This document shows positions 1-8,361 of a stretch of 64,000 bases of DNA, piece by piece (the stretch's first letter is position 1; each line of letters begins with the position of its first letter). The stretch spans positions 5,224 to 69,223 of the forward strand of contig CAYUKK010000022.1 in assembly GCA_964445305.1 (NCBI GenBank), in the 5' to 3' direction. Both the position numbers and the translations under genes were made by a program. The notes under the pieces are model-generated. The model was not told the DNA's origin, made no database searches, and worked only from the letters and a program-made list of their open reading frames with translations. This DNA comes from CAYUKK01 sp964445305 (GTDB lineage Bacteria > Acidobacteriota > Aminicenantia > Aminicenantales > UBA8522).

Positions 1-2
1 AG

Positions 3-1508
3 CCCAATGTCCTCTACGCCTTTGTCGATAATTATGAAGTCGCCCGCGAGGCCGAGCCTGGCCGTTTCGATTCCTACGGCCGGCCTGCCCAGGCCGTTAT
101 CAAGGGAGCGACGGTTTACCGCTCTGACGACGCCGGCGAGAGCTGGCGGCTCGCCGCGCCCATAACCAACGAAATGAAACCCTACCTGGAGCGGCATTCG
201 GGCACTTATGGCTGGGTCTTCGGGCAGATCCGCGTCGACCCCAACGACGAAAACAAAATCTTCATCCTGGGTGTGCCGATGAGTGTGTCCACGGACGGCG
301 GCAAAAGCTTCCGCAGGGTGCCCAATATGTATCATGTCGACAATCACGGGCTCTGGATTGACCCGGATAATTCCAGCTACATCGTCAATGTCAACGACGG
401 CGGCATCGAAATTTCCTATGACGGGGGCAAGACGTGGCGAAATTTCAGGAACAACCTGCCCGTCTGCCAGTTCTTTAACCTCAATTACGACATGGACACT
501 CCCTTCCGCGTCTATGGCTCGATGCAGGACCACGGAAGCTACCGGGCTGTCGTCGACCTTAGCCGGGGCCGTAACGCCATCCCCACGCAGGAATTCGAGA
601 GGGCGCCGGGTGGGGAAGGCTCCCATCACGCCATCGACCCGACCAACCCGAACATCGTCTATTCCTGTGGCTTCTACGGCAACTTGTCCCGGACCGATTT
701 GAGCAAGACGGGGCCCGAGCGCTCGAAGCTCATCGTGCCCCGCGTTTACCCTGACGAGCCGCCGCTCCGCGGCCAATGGCTGGCCCACTTCATCCTTTCG
801 CCCCACAACCCGAACATCATCTACCACGGCATGCAGTATCTCTTCCGCTCTACTGACCGAGGCGACACCTGGGAGCGGATCAGCCCGGACCTGAGCTACT
901 TCACGCCGACTGAGCAGGGCGATATCCCCTACCACACGATTACCGCCATCGCCGAATCTCCGCTAAAAGCCGGGCTCATCTATGTCGGGACGGATTGCGG
1001 CCGGGTGAGCGTGACCAGGGACGGCGGAAAGACCTGGCAGGAGATAACCCGTGGCCTCCCCTACCAGAAGTGGGTCTCCCGGATCGTCGCCTCCCAGTAT
1101 GACATGGCCACCGTCTACCTCACTCAGCACGGCCGGGCTGATGACGATTTCGCTCCCTACATCTGGAAATCGACGGATTTCGGCAAGACGTGGACGAGCA
1201 TCTCCGCCGGAATTCCTCTGGGGCCGGTCAACGTCATCAGGGAAGACCCGGTCGATAGAAACATCCTTTATGTGGGCACGGACCTTGGTGTTTACGTGAG
1301 CAAAGACGGGGCCAAGACTTGGCATGTCCTCGGCGCTAACCTTCCCTCCGCTTACGTCCATGACCTTATCATCCACCCGCGGGATAACATCATCGTCATC
1401 GCCACGCACGGCCGTGGCATGTGGGCCATGGACGCGGACCCAGTCAACGAGAAGCCCAAACGGCCGCGCCGCTTTTTCTTCGAGGATGAGCCTGCGACCG
1501 TCCGCTGA
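3..1508 (+). CDS. BNR/Asp-box beta-propeller protein (VPS10/sortilin-like), 5' truncated by window edge
   Basis: The frame is open from base 3, so this is the C-terminal 501 residues of a longer protein. At least seven Asp-box motifs of the S-x-D-x-G-x-x-W/F type occur (e.g. STDGGKSF, SYDGGKTW, STDRGDTW, TRDGGKTW, STDFGKTW, SKDGAKTW), spaced as in sialidase/VPS10-type beta-propellers. Proteins of this type are usually exported and 900-1100 residues long; the signal peptide would lie outside the window. The short tail after the last blade (NEKPKRPRRFFFEDEP) has no recognisable domain. Sialidase activity cannot be claimed, because Asp boxes are structural and no catalytic Arg triad can be checked here. 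Family assignment is firm; substrate is unknown. Confidence 0.85.
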   Translation, partial: PNVLYAFVDNYEVAREAEPGRFDSYGRPAQAVIKGATVYRSDDAGESWRLAAPITNEMKPYLERHSGTYGWVFGQIRVDPNDENKIFILGVPMSVSTDGGKSFRRVPNMYHVDNHGLWIDPDNSSYIVNVNDGGIEISYDGGKTWRNFRNNLPVCQFFNLNYDMDTPFRVYGSMQDHGSYRAVVDLSRGRNAIPTQEFERAPGGEGSHHAIDPTNPNIVYSCGFYGNLSRTDLSKTGPERSKLIVPRVYPDEPPLRGQWLAHFILSPHNPNIIYHGMQYLFRSTDRGDTWERISPDLSYFTPTEQGDIPYHTITAIAESPLKAGLIYVGTDCGRVSVTRDGGKTWQEITRGLPYQKWVSRIVASQYDMATVYLTQHGRADDDFAPYIWKSTDFGKTWTSISAGIPLGPVNVIREDPVDRNILYVGTDLGVYVSKDGAKTWHVLGANLPSAYVHDLIIHPRDNIIVIATHGRGMWAMDADPVNEKPKRPRRFFFEDEPATVR

Positions 1509-1523
1509 AGGAAATCGACTTCA

Positions 1524-1542
1524 ACCAAGAAGCCTTCTTGGT
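1524..1542. repeat. Perfect 9-bp inverted repeat with 1-nt centre
   Basis: ACCAAGAAG-C-CTTCTTGGT sits 16 bp after the stop of the Asp-box gene. It could end or stabilise that transcript, but it has no following T-run and is not a canonical intrinsic terminator. An operator is the other possibility. Confidence 0.45.
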
Positions 1543-1631
1543 CACTCGGTTCTCAGGCGAGGCTACGGCCCATCCGGGGCAATCCTTGGGAGGCAGCGCT
1601 TGATGCTTTCCATCGGGTTGGCGGCCGTTTC

Positions 1632-1652
1632 GTGCTCAAAATTGGAGCACGT
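1632..1652. repeat. 7-bp stem-loop
   Basis: CGTGCTC and GAGCACG flank a 7-nt loop. Outer GGCGG (1621-1625) and CCGCC (1658-1662) could extend the structure. Function unknown. Confidence 0.3.
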
Positions 1653-1913
1653 GGTACCGCCCCTAGTTTCGCAGACCTCAAAGATTACTGGCAGGAAGTT
1701 CCCTGTGTCGAGCTGCTTAGCCACACCTCGCTCCGTATGATCAAAGAAAATTTCTCAGCGAGGCGGAATGGTCCACCTTGCTGAATCGGGGCCCTTTTAA
1801 CCATTTGGGCAGCTCCCCCGTCCGTTCCTCTGAGCTTTGACTCTCTCTCGTGGCCTGTGGTATTTTTACCGCGAAACATGAACCGATTTTACAACGCCGA
1901 AAGGTCATACTCC

Positions 1914-2714
1914 ATGAAGCGAAAACGCTTTTTTTTAACTTCTGTGGCCGGGTTGTTACTCGGGCTGGTCGCCGTTTTGCTTGTGTTCGCCAGCGCTGCC
2001 GCGCCATCCCGCGAAACCTATATCGAAGATTTCGACCACGGCGCAGGCGGGTGGCTGGCCAACCGCTACGACCCCTTGCCCATTTTCGATGGCGTCGCCT
2101 ACTGTTTCGGCCCCTGGTATCTCGACAGCCACCACGCGCCGCCTGGCGCTGGCTACCTCCACATGCTCATGTATCTCTACACGAGCGATAAGAATGTCAG
2201 CCCCGAGCGGAAAGCTCACCTCAAGGGAAACCGGTTCATCGAACGCAACCAGAGCACCGACCTCACAAACGCCCGGTTGAGCGTTCGCCTACGGGGTGAA
2301 ATCGACCTCCAGGGAGCCGAAATGCTGCTCCTCGTTCAGGGGAAGACAGCCAAGACGACGGCGAACTTCGTCCTCAGCGGCCAGCCCCTCCGAGTCAATC
2401 ACGACTGGACTGAGCAAACGCTCGTCCTTGCGCCCGACCCCAAGCAGTGGACCTGTCTCGGAGCCCGCTGGGACAAGACCTCCGAATACGGCTGCGACGA
2501 CATCGCGACTGTCCTCAAGGACGTCAACTGGGACATCATGTTCGTCCTCTTCCCGCTCAAGATTGTGCCCACCCATCCCGAGCTCGTCAAGGATATGCAC
2601 AAAATGCGGCCCGGACAGGATTACCCCGGCTATCCGAGCTATGAGGTCGAGCAGAAATTCCTGCCCAAGGGCATCATCATGATCGACTGGGTCCGAATCG
2701 ATTACCCACAGTGA
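1914..2714 (+). CDS. Secreted hypothetical protein
   Basis: A 266-residue protein with a clear N-terminal export signal: MKRKRF, a hydrophobic stretch to about residue 27, then an A-x-A-type site. The ATG at 1914 is chosen because an AAAGG lies about 9 nt upstream and the signal peptide begins exactly there; in-frame starts at 1857 and 1878 would add a polar leader. The mature part is rich in aromatic and beta-type sequence (YIEDFDHGAGGWLANRY, VRLRGEIDLQGAEM) and ends IIMIDWVRIDYPQ. It resembles lectin-like or carbohydrate-binding jelly-roll folds, where a final strand with W/D often closes the sandwich, but no named family is recognised. It lies between a BNR-propeller gene and a GH127 gene, which fits an extracellular polysaccharide role (inference). 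Confidence 0.7.
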   Translation: MKRKRFFLTSVAGLLLGLVAVLLVFASAAAPSRETYIEDFDHGAGGWLANRYDPLPIFDGVAYCFGPWYLDSHHAPPGAGYLHMLMYLYTSDKNVSPERKAHLKGNRFIERNQSTDLTNARLSVRLRGEIDLQGAEMLLLVQGKTAKTTANFVLSGQPLRVNHDWTEQTLVLAPDPKQWTCLGARWDKTSEYGCDDIATVLKDVNWDIMFVLFPLKIVPTHPELVKDMHKMRPGQDYPGYPSYEVEQKFLPKGIIMIDWVRIDYPQ

Positions 2715-2742
2715 AGAAAACCTGAATCGCGAAAATTATTTC

Positions 2743-4779
2743 TTAGTACTCCGAAGAAAAGGCAATCCAGGGAAAGGATGAAATCCTCAGCCGGGCGCAA
2801 CCCATCGGAATCAAGGTTACATCTTCGACAGGCTGCGGCGAATTGATGGGGCTCTGCGGGAGCTTTCCGACCATCCGTCCTTCCGCCTTCCATTGAGGGA
2901 GGCGCTTCGCCTTGGCCTTGAGGACAATCGGCGCCCGCTCCGGCTCAAACGGCTGATAGGCAGGCGCCTCGTGTTTCACTATCTCCACCGAAAGCTCCGG
3001 CCTTTCGGGGTCAAGGACCAGGCCATAATTCCACGGGCTTATGGGGAGAATTTCATAAGCTGGCCAATCGTCGGTTCCGCCGTAGCGGTTCCATTCTTCG
3101 GCAATCTTGAGGGAGAACCAGAGCGGACCCCGCCTGACCGAAACGGCGTTTCCTGTTTTCGGCCATTTTTTGACGCGGATTTTAGGAAAAAATTCCAGCC
3201 TCACCTGGTCGCCGTTTTTCCATTGCCGCGCCAGGACTGCATAATGACCTGGACGCAGCTCCGCCTCCTGTTTCCGACCGTTGACTGAGATAGCCGCCTC
3301 CTCCGCCCAATCAGGGAGCCTCAGATAAAGAGGAAATTCGGCGGCCGATTCCGTCCAGATGGTGAAATCGATGACATCGCCGAAAGGATACCAGGTGTCT
3401 TCCGAAATCCGAACCTCTTGTCCATTTCCCGCTTTGGCCCTGACCTCGGAAGGAGCATAGAGCACGGCGGCTAATCCGTTGTCCGGGGTGGCAAGCCAGA
3501 GATGCTCGGCAAAATAGGGCCAGCCAAAGGCAACGTTGTGCTGGCAGCAGCGGTAAGACCAGGGGTCATAGGAGACAAGCGTGCCCTCGTTCTGGAAATC
3601 GTGCTCGGCTGAGCTGTCGCAGGAGATTAGGTTCGGCGCCGTCAGATAATGGAGAGCCCGCAGGTCTGGAGTCATCGCCGCCGGAAGCGAATTAAAGGCA
3701 ATCTCCTCGCAGCGGTCAGCGTAGCGAGTATTGCCCGTGATTTTCAACAGCGACTCGTGGCTGTGCATGAACTCGACCATCGAGCAGGTTTCGGCGGCGT
3801 AGCGCGGGTCGGTGTGTCCGGGACGGATGTTCTCGTCGGCTCCGAACATGCCGCCCGGTTGCTGCCCGTACTCGCCCATGAGGAGGCGGTAATTCTTTTC
3901 AACGATCTCAAGGTACTTCGGGTCCCTGGCCTGCTGGAAATAAACGCCGGGGTAGCGAATCCCCATGGTGATGTTGACGCCGTGGTAAAACGAGCTCACT
4001 TCCCAATTCCTGTCCCTTTCCGGGCTGATGATATCACTTTCCCAGTCCGCTGTCCGTTCGTAGATCCGGCGGCCGAGGTCGAGGAGAAACCGCTCACCGG
4101 TCCGGTTGTAAAGCCAGTAAACGCTTTCCAGGTTTTCCCCACCGCGCAATTTCTGCCAGCTTCCTGGAAGGAGGTCGTCAACAGGAAGGTTCCACTCAAA
4201 CCGAAAATACTTGGCCATGAACGGGATGACCCGCTCATCTCCGGTCGCTTCGTAAAGGCTCTGGAGACAGGCAAGGACAAGCATGTTCGGCCACAGGTCC
4301 CGATTTTGACGGTTCTCCGGTGGGCCAAAATACCCGTCTTCCTGCTGGCTGCGGAAGACGATGTCCAGCCACTTTCTGGCGGTCGAAATAATCTCGGCGT
4401 CTTTGAGGATGTAGCCCAGGTCGCCATAGCCCTTAAGCCAGTAAGGCATCTCTTCCCAGCCGCGGCCTTTGAGCGTGATCCATCCGGAGTCCTCTTTCAA
4501 AAATCGGCTCAACTCCGGCAGATGTCCCGTTAAGCCGTCTCTCATGAGCTGGAGCTGACTGAGGAGCCAGCCCTTCGGCGCGATGCTGCCGATGGGAAGC
4601 TTCACCAGCGGGCTCGGGGCGAGCGGAGCCCGATTGGACACATAGAAGCGGTTGACGGCCAGCGTCGGCGGAGACTTAACGACCCTGACCTCATTCTTCA
4701 TCGGCTCCTTCCCCTTACTCCTGGCCAGGCCAAGAATCAAAAAAAGGAAAAGGGAGATGGCCAAGACGTTTTTGATCAT
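2743..4779 (-). CDS. Beta-L-arabinofuranosidase, GH127 family (DUF1680)
   Basis: A 678-residue exported glycoside hydrolase. GH127 enzymes release terminal beta-L-arabinofuranose with a zinc-bound cysteine nucleophile. The signature is complete: an E-x-C pair (E330, C332 in AETCSM) and a CC pair (C411, C412 in YRCCQHN) match the Glu/Cys/Cys/Cys zinc site of the founding Bifidobacterium enzyme, with similar spacing, and E316 (GADEN) is the probable acid/base. An (alpha/alpha)6 barrel spans roughly residues 50-430, followed by beta-sandwich domains. The ATG at 4779 is used: AAGGAG lies 8 nt upstream and a hydrophobic signal (MIKNVLAISLFLFLILG) follows directly; an in-frame ATG 39 nt earlier is less likely. 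The gene is divergent from the ceramidase-like gene at 4947. Exact sugar linkage is not determined. Confidence 0.9.
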   Translation of the reverse strand: MIKNVLAISLFLFLILGLARSKGKEPMKNEVRVVKSPPTLAVNRFYVSNRAPLAPSPLVKLPIGSIAPKGWLLSQLQLMRDGLTGHLPELSRFLKEDSGWITLKGRGWEEMPYWLKGYGDLGYILKDAEIISTARKWLDIVFRSQQEDGYFGPPENRQNRDLWPNMLVLACLQSLYEATGDERVIPFMAKYFRFEWNLPVDDLLPGSWQKLRGGENLESVYWLYNRTGERFLLDLGRRIYERTADWESDIISPERDRNWEVSSFYHGVNITMGIRYPGVYFQQARDPKYLEIVEKNYRLLMGEYGQQPGGMFGADENIRPGHTDPRYAAETCSMVEFMHSHESLLKITGNTRYADRCEEIAFNSLPAAMTPDLRALHYLTAPNLISCDSSAEHDFQNEGTLVSYDPWSYRCCQHNVAFGWPYFAEHLWLATPDNGLAAVLYAPSEVRAKAGNGQEVRISEDTWYPFGDVIDFTIWTESAAEFPLYLRLPDWAEEAAISVNGRKQEAELRPGHYAVLARQWKNGDQVRLEFFPKIRVKKWPKTGNAVSVRRGPLWFSLKIAEEWNRYGGTDDWPAYEILPISPWNYGLVLDPERPELSVEIVKHEAPAYQPFEPERAPIVLKAKAKRLPQWKAEGRMVGKLPQSPINSPQPVEDVTLIPMGCARLRISSFPWIAFSSEY

Positions 4780-4931
4780 CTTTCTTTCTCCTTGCTCAAA
4801 AGAAAGATACATTTCCACATCCGCTCCTCAAATCATTTCCGATAACTTCGGCCATGTCAACCCCCAAAAAAACTTGGTTCTTAGAGCGAGCAAAGAAGTT
4901 TTTCTTTTACCCTGTCCAAAGCGATTTATTC

Positions 4932-4937
4932 TATAAT
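4932..4937 (+). promoter_or_regulatory. Perfect -10 box (TATAAT) 15 nt before the start codon at 4947
   Basis: TATAAT at 4932-4937 has only a weak -35 (ACCCTG, 4909-4914, 17-bp spacer). The predicted start of transcription falls within 2-3 nt of the ATG, and no Shine-Dalgarno lies between, so the mRNA would be almost leaderless. Confidence 0.55.
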
Positions 4938-4946
4938 ATTTTTGCC

Positions 4947-6308
4947 ATGACCGAGGGCAAACTCCTGGCTGCCTTCGAAAAAGTCGAGATCACTCCCCGC
5001 TATTCTGTCCACCTGGGCGGATACTTCAACAAGAGAGTTTCCGAAGGCGTCCTCGACCCCCTTCATATGAGACTTGCCGCCCTATCAGACGGCGAGCACC
5101 GCTTTCTCTTTATCCAGGTCGAAAACTGCGCCATCTCCACCCCTGATGCTGAAGACATAAGGAACCGGATCGCCCGGGAGAGCGAATATCAAAAGCATGA
5201 GATCATGCTCTTCACCTCTCACATCCACACCGGACCTGACCTCATCGGGTTTTTTGGCCTGCCCAAAGAAAAAAGATACTTGGAAGACCTCAAGAGAATG
5301 GTCGTCGAGGCTGCCGTCCGACTGAATCCCCAGGCATCCGTCTCTCTTTCTTTCGCCAGAGCAACCTATGAACGTCTTGCCTATAACCGGCGCTGGGTGA
5401 TGAAGGGCGGCGGCGTGGTTACCAACCCGCCGAAGAATTCAACGGAAAGGCTGAGGCCGGAGGGGGCGGTCGATCGAGAAGCGAATACAATCGTTTTTAA
5501 GGACGAAGGGGGAAGGATTCAGGCCCTGTTCGTCAATATCTCCAACCACACCGATACCATTGGCGGGAATATGATTTCAGCCGACTGGCCAGGGTTTATG
5601 GAAAGGCATCTGAATAAACTTCTGGAAACCGATATCCCCGTCTTTCTCTTTCTTGCCCCTCAGGGAAACATCAACCACTTCGAGTTCGAGAGTGAGCGGG
5701 CGCAGACGAATTATCAAGAGGCGCAGCGGCTTGGCCGTGCCTATGCCGAGATCGTGGCGAGCTCCCTGACCCATCTGAAACCCCTTTCTTTGAAAGGGGG
5801 AGCGAGCCCGGCCCAAAGTCTTGAGGCGAGGGAAATCCTTCTTCCCATTCCCGCTCGGAAAATCTCCGCCGCCGAGATAGAGAAGGCAGAGGAGATTCTA
5901 TCTCGCAAAGAAGGGAGAAAAGAAAATCAAGGAAGACCATTAACTGCTGAAGACTTGGCTAAAAACCACGCCACGGTCGAGTGGCTTTTTGCCCGCGAGC
6001 TCGTGGAGCTGGCCAAAAACATGCCCAAAAACTACCGAGTACCCCTTCAGGCTGTCAAGCTGGGAAGCGTAGCGTTTGCCGCCATTCCGGGCGAGCCTTT
6101 TGTCGAAGTTGGACTCGAGCTCAAAAACATTGCTCCCTTCGAGCTTGTCTTTCCCGTTGCCCTTGCCAACGGCTATTTCGGCTACATTCCCCTCCGGAAG
6201 AATTTTGGCCGCGGCGGATACGAAACCCGGACAAGCTCGGCGAGTTTTCTCGCTGAGGATGCCGCGGACCGCATCCTCGAAGCTTTCCGTTTCCTCCTCG
6301 CCTTTTAA
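4947..6308 (+). CDS. Neutral ceramidase-like / alkaline non-lysosomal ceramidase superfamily protein
   Basis: A 453-residue protein beginning MTEGKLLAAFEKVEITP, the usual opening of the neutral/alkaline non-lysosomal ceramidase N-terminal domain family. Family hallmarks are the early GG.F..R segment, VENCAIS, a metal-type HIHTGPD motif (about residues 92-98) and NHTDTIGG. The start at 4947 is preferred over one 93 nt upstream because family similarity begins there and a TATAAT sits inside the alternative extension. True ceramidases are often longer with a C-terminal domain; this shorter type is common in bacteria as neutral/alkaline non-lysosomal ceramidase-like proteins of unknown substrate. 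No signal peptide is seen, so it is probably cytoplasmic. An intrinsic terminator follows at once. Confidence 0.75.
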   Translation: MTEGKLLAAFEKVEITPRYSVHLGGYFNKRVSEGVLDPLHMRLAALSDGEHRFLFIQVENCAISTPDAEDIRNRIARESEYQKHEIMLFTSHIHTGPDLIGFFGLPKEKRYLEDLKRMVVEAAVRLNPQASVSLSFARATYERLAYNRRWVMKGGGVVTNPPKNSTERLRPEGAVDREANTIVFKDEGGRIQALFVNISNHTDTIGGNMISADWPGFMERHLNKLLETDIPVFLFLAPQGNINHFEFESERAQTNYQEAQRLGRAYAEIVASSLTHLKPLSLKGGASPAQSLEAREILLPIPARKISAAEIEKAEEILSRKEGRKENQGRPLTAEDLAKNHATVEWLFARELVELAKNMPKNYRVPLQAVKLGSVAFAAIPGEPFVEVGLELKNIAPFELVFPVALANGYFGYIPLRKNFGRGGYETRTSSASFLAEDAADRILEAFRFLLAF

Positions 6309-6329
6309 GCCGACGGCGGCTCCTTTTTT
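6308..6329 (+). terminator. Rho-independent terminator
   Basis: Stem AGCCG/CGGCT with an ACGG loop, then CC and six T residues, directly after the stop codon of the ceramidase-like gene. This is the clearest intrinsic terminator in the window. Confidence 0.7.
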
Positions 6330-6362
6330 ATAGATGCCCAAGGAAAAGAGAGGCTAAGCCCA

Positions 6363-7136
6363 TCAAGCCGTTTTTGGGGGCGAAAAACAGAGCGGACCGA
6401 GGGCTTCCTGGAGCGGCCGGATATCCGTCGCCGCATATCCCAGATGGCTGTGCTGGCGCCACCCCTCGGCGTACTCAAACCGCCCCGACATGGCCCCGAC
6501 TTTCCGGCTCATGTCCTTCATCGTGATGAGATAGGAATCCAGGCCCTGGCTTTTGTCCAGCCAGTCTTTCTGGCTGGCATGATGAGCCAGGAAATTCGCC
6601 TTTCGGTCAATGACCGAGGTAATGTCCACATAAAATTCTGGAACGACGGGCTCCCTGACCATATCCGTCAAGCCATAGGGAAGAGCATGGTAGAGAGCCG
6701 TGTCTTTGAGAATGGGGGGCCGCGGTGGGTTGGTGTCGTAATTGCGCATGGTCCGGACAAAAAGCGCCGTCGTGGCAATCCTGGCCGCGTTCATGTGATC
6801 CTCCATATAGTCCCGCAACGACAGGGTCAGGACAAGGTCAGGCTTGACTTCCCGGATGACGGCCGCTACCCGGCTGATGAGGTCCTGAGTATAAAAGACA
6901 GCCAAGTCGTCGACGATGCTCTCGTGATAGACAGCTCCGATGGATGAAGCAGCGCGGATACTCTCCTCCCGTCTGATACGGATGATTTCCTCTTTCGGGT
7001 GGACTTCTGTGCCGCAACTTCCGTTGGCGATATTCATGTAGTGGAGCTCATGACCGCTATCCTTAAGGAGAAGCAGCGTTCCGCCCATCATGAACTCAAT
7101 ATCGTCAGGATGGCTACCGATGGCGAAAATAACCAT
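6363..7136 (-). CDS. PIG-L / LmbE family deacetylase
   Basis: A 257-residue cytoplasmic protein opening with MVIFAIGSHPDDIEF, the zinc-binding H-P-D-D motif of the LmbE/PIG-L family, which removes acetyl groups from N-acetylglucosamine-type amines (GlcNAc-inositol lipids, mycothiol or bacillithiol precursors, antibiotics). A further metal-type histidine is in DYMEDHMNAAR (around residue 112). GAGGAGGG lies just upstream of the ATG. The gene starts inside the tail of the decayed aminotransferase chimera, so it may once have belonged to a sugar-modification operon. In vivo substrate cannot be told; bacillithiol-type or surface-sugar deacetylation are candidates. Confidence 0.88.
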   Translation of the reverse strand: MVIFAIGSHPDDIEFMMGGTLLLLKDSGHELHYMNIANGSCGTEVHPKEEIIRIRREESIRAASSIGAVYHESIVDDLAVFYTQDLISRVAAVIREVKPDLVLTLSLRDYMEDHMNAARIATTALFVRTMRNYDTNPPRPPILKDTALYHALPYGLTDMVREPVVPEFYVDITSVIDRKANFLAHHASQKDWLDKSQGLDSYLITMKDMSRKVGAMSGRFEYAEGWRQHSHLGYAATDIRPLQEALGPLCFSPPKTA

Positions 7137-7149
7137 CTTCCCTCCTCAG

Positions 7150-7749
7150 TCCATCTATGCTTTTAGCCGCCGCTTCCTTCCTCATGGCGACTTTGACTCT
7201 CCTGCCACTCCTCTGCCCCGACAAGAGGAATGATCCAGCATAGGCCGCGGCGACTTTTTCGAAAGCGGCAATCATGAGCTCAACATGCCTCTCCGTGTAA
7301 ACGGGGTGAGTGAAAAAGGAAATGGTCCGGTCGCTCAGCCAGTGAGCAGTTGGGCAACGGACGGCCGAATAATCGACCCGACGCGCCGGCAGATTCCAGG
7401 AGGCAAACCTTTCAGGCTCAGCCAGTCCGATGGCCGACTGGACTTCGGTCATCCGATAGTTAAACCCGACACGAGTATGGATGTGCATCAGCTTGGATTC
7501 AAGCTCGAGAAGGTTAAGTCTTTTCTGCACGTCATAACCATGGTCCCGGAACGACCGGCAGCGCCAGGCAAGGTCCTCGTCATCGGTGATGACAGCGCCT
7601 CCTTCGCCGGCCGTCGTAAAATGCTTGCTCTGGCAAAAGCTGCCGGGGACTGGGGATAACCTCTTCCGACCGCAACCAAACCCTTCCCTGGCAAGGCGGC
7701 TTTCCGCGATTCCACCAAACCCGACAATGGCGTACCGAATGGCCCTCAT
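7150..7749 (-). pseudogene. Decayed chimera: Gfo/Idh oxidoreductase N-terminus joined to DegT/DnrJ/EryC1 aminotransferase fragment
   Basis: The first ~25 residues (MRAIRYAIVGFGGIAESRLA) are a Rossmann-type nucleotide-binding start typical of Gfo/Idh/MocA sugar oxidoreductases. It then switches to the middle of a DegT-type PLP aminotransferase: SKHFTTAGEGGAVITDDEDL and GFNYRMTEVQSAIGLAEPER are the family's lysine/PLP and active-site regions. The part before the PLP lysine (about 170 residues) and most of the C-terminal domain are missing, with only a short C-terminal-like piece (HPVYTERHVELMIAAFEKVA) left. The open frame is kept, but no complete enzyme of either family is present. Reading: two neighbouring sugar-biosynthesis genes collapsed by internal deletions. 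The last in-frame residues overlap the LmbE gene and are not family-like. Confidence 0.75.
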
Positions 7750-7866
7750 AGGACTCTCTCAGTCTTACCCAGCCGCACCGAAAAGCGCGACCAGATTCCC
7801 AAGTTTATTCAAGCTGGCGAGATGATGTCAAACCCGGGTTGCCTCATGAGAAAATGTACCCAATGG

Positions 7867-8202
7867 GTCCCGAAATTGCCGATCAAAGCACCCGACGGGT
7901 CCTCTCGTGGTTCACCCCCGGCCAGGCTCGGAGTTGGGATTGCGAAGCCCGCTCGTTTCCCCAGCGAGGAAACTCGCTCCGACGCAGCCTTCGCTCTTCT
8001 CTCGCTTGGCTCGAAAAACCATGCCCGCTCAGGCTTCGACGGGCTTTCTCACCCCAGCCCCTCGCCTGTTTCCCCCAATTCACTAAGGCGAATTAAAGGG
8101 GCCTAGATCAAACATCGGGAGAGTGCATGTGGAGGCTCGGGGTTGGGATTGCGAAGCACGCTCGGGTCGGCGGGCCCCCGAACCACGCCACCCCTCGGGT
8201 GC
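7867..8202 (+). repeat. Dispersed structured repeat, copy 1 (full length, about 335 bp)
   Basis: Nearly identical to the reverse complement of 27645-27953 and, for its first ~180 bp, to 63632-63811. It starts with GTCCCGAAATTGCCGATCAA, contains GC-rich hairpins, and carries the module AGGCTCGG(A/G)GTTGGGATTG twice (near 7922 and 8131). It fills most of the gap between the decayed chimera and glnA. A frame through it looks protein-like but is not preserved in copy 3, which has a 1-bp deletion. Confidence 0.85.
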
Positions 8203-8361
8203 GGGCGTGTTAATTTAGGTTTCTTTACTGCGGGAACTTCAACCATGCGTCCAGGCCTCTGCCTTCAGGATGTCAAGTGCCCCAATACGTCATCATTACT
8301 TAAGTTTTTCTGCTTCCTGAGGACCTTGTGGGCTGATTGGATAGTTGATAATACCGCCTTC

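Larger units (their letters stand above)
1509..1913. other. Gene-poor 405-bp stretch with two inverted repeats and a possible gene relic
   Basis: No gene with a start and ribosome site is visible. The frame of the upstream gene stays open after its stop, from 1509 to the TGA near 1783, and reads protein-like without any start codon (e.g. NPWEAALDAFHRVGGRF). This may be the remnant of another gene or chance. Two hairpins lie inside (1524-1542 and 1632-1652). Confidence 0.4.

Noticed and set aside
7822..8106. A protein-like reading frame through the dispersed repeat (also in copies 2 and 3)
   Set aside because: Copy 3 has a 1-bp deletion inside the shared region, other frames are also open, and no ribosome site is shared. 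The similarity is explained by DNA-level repetition.
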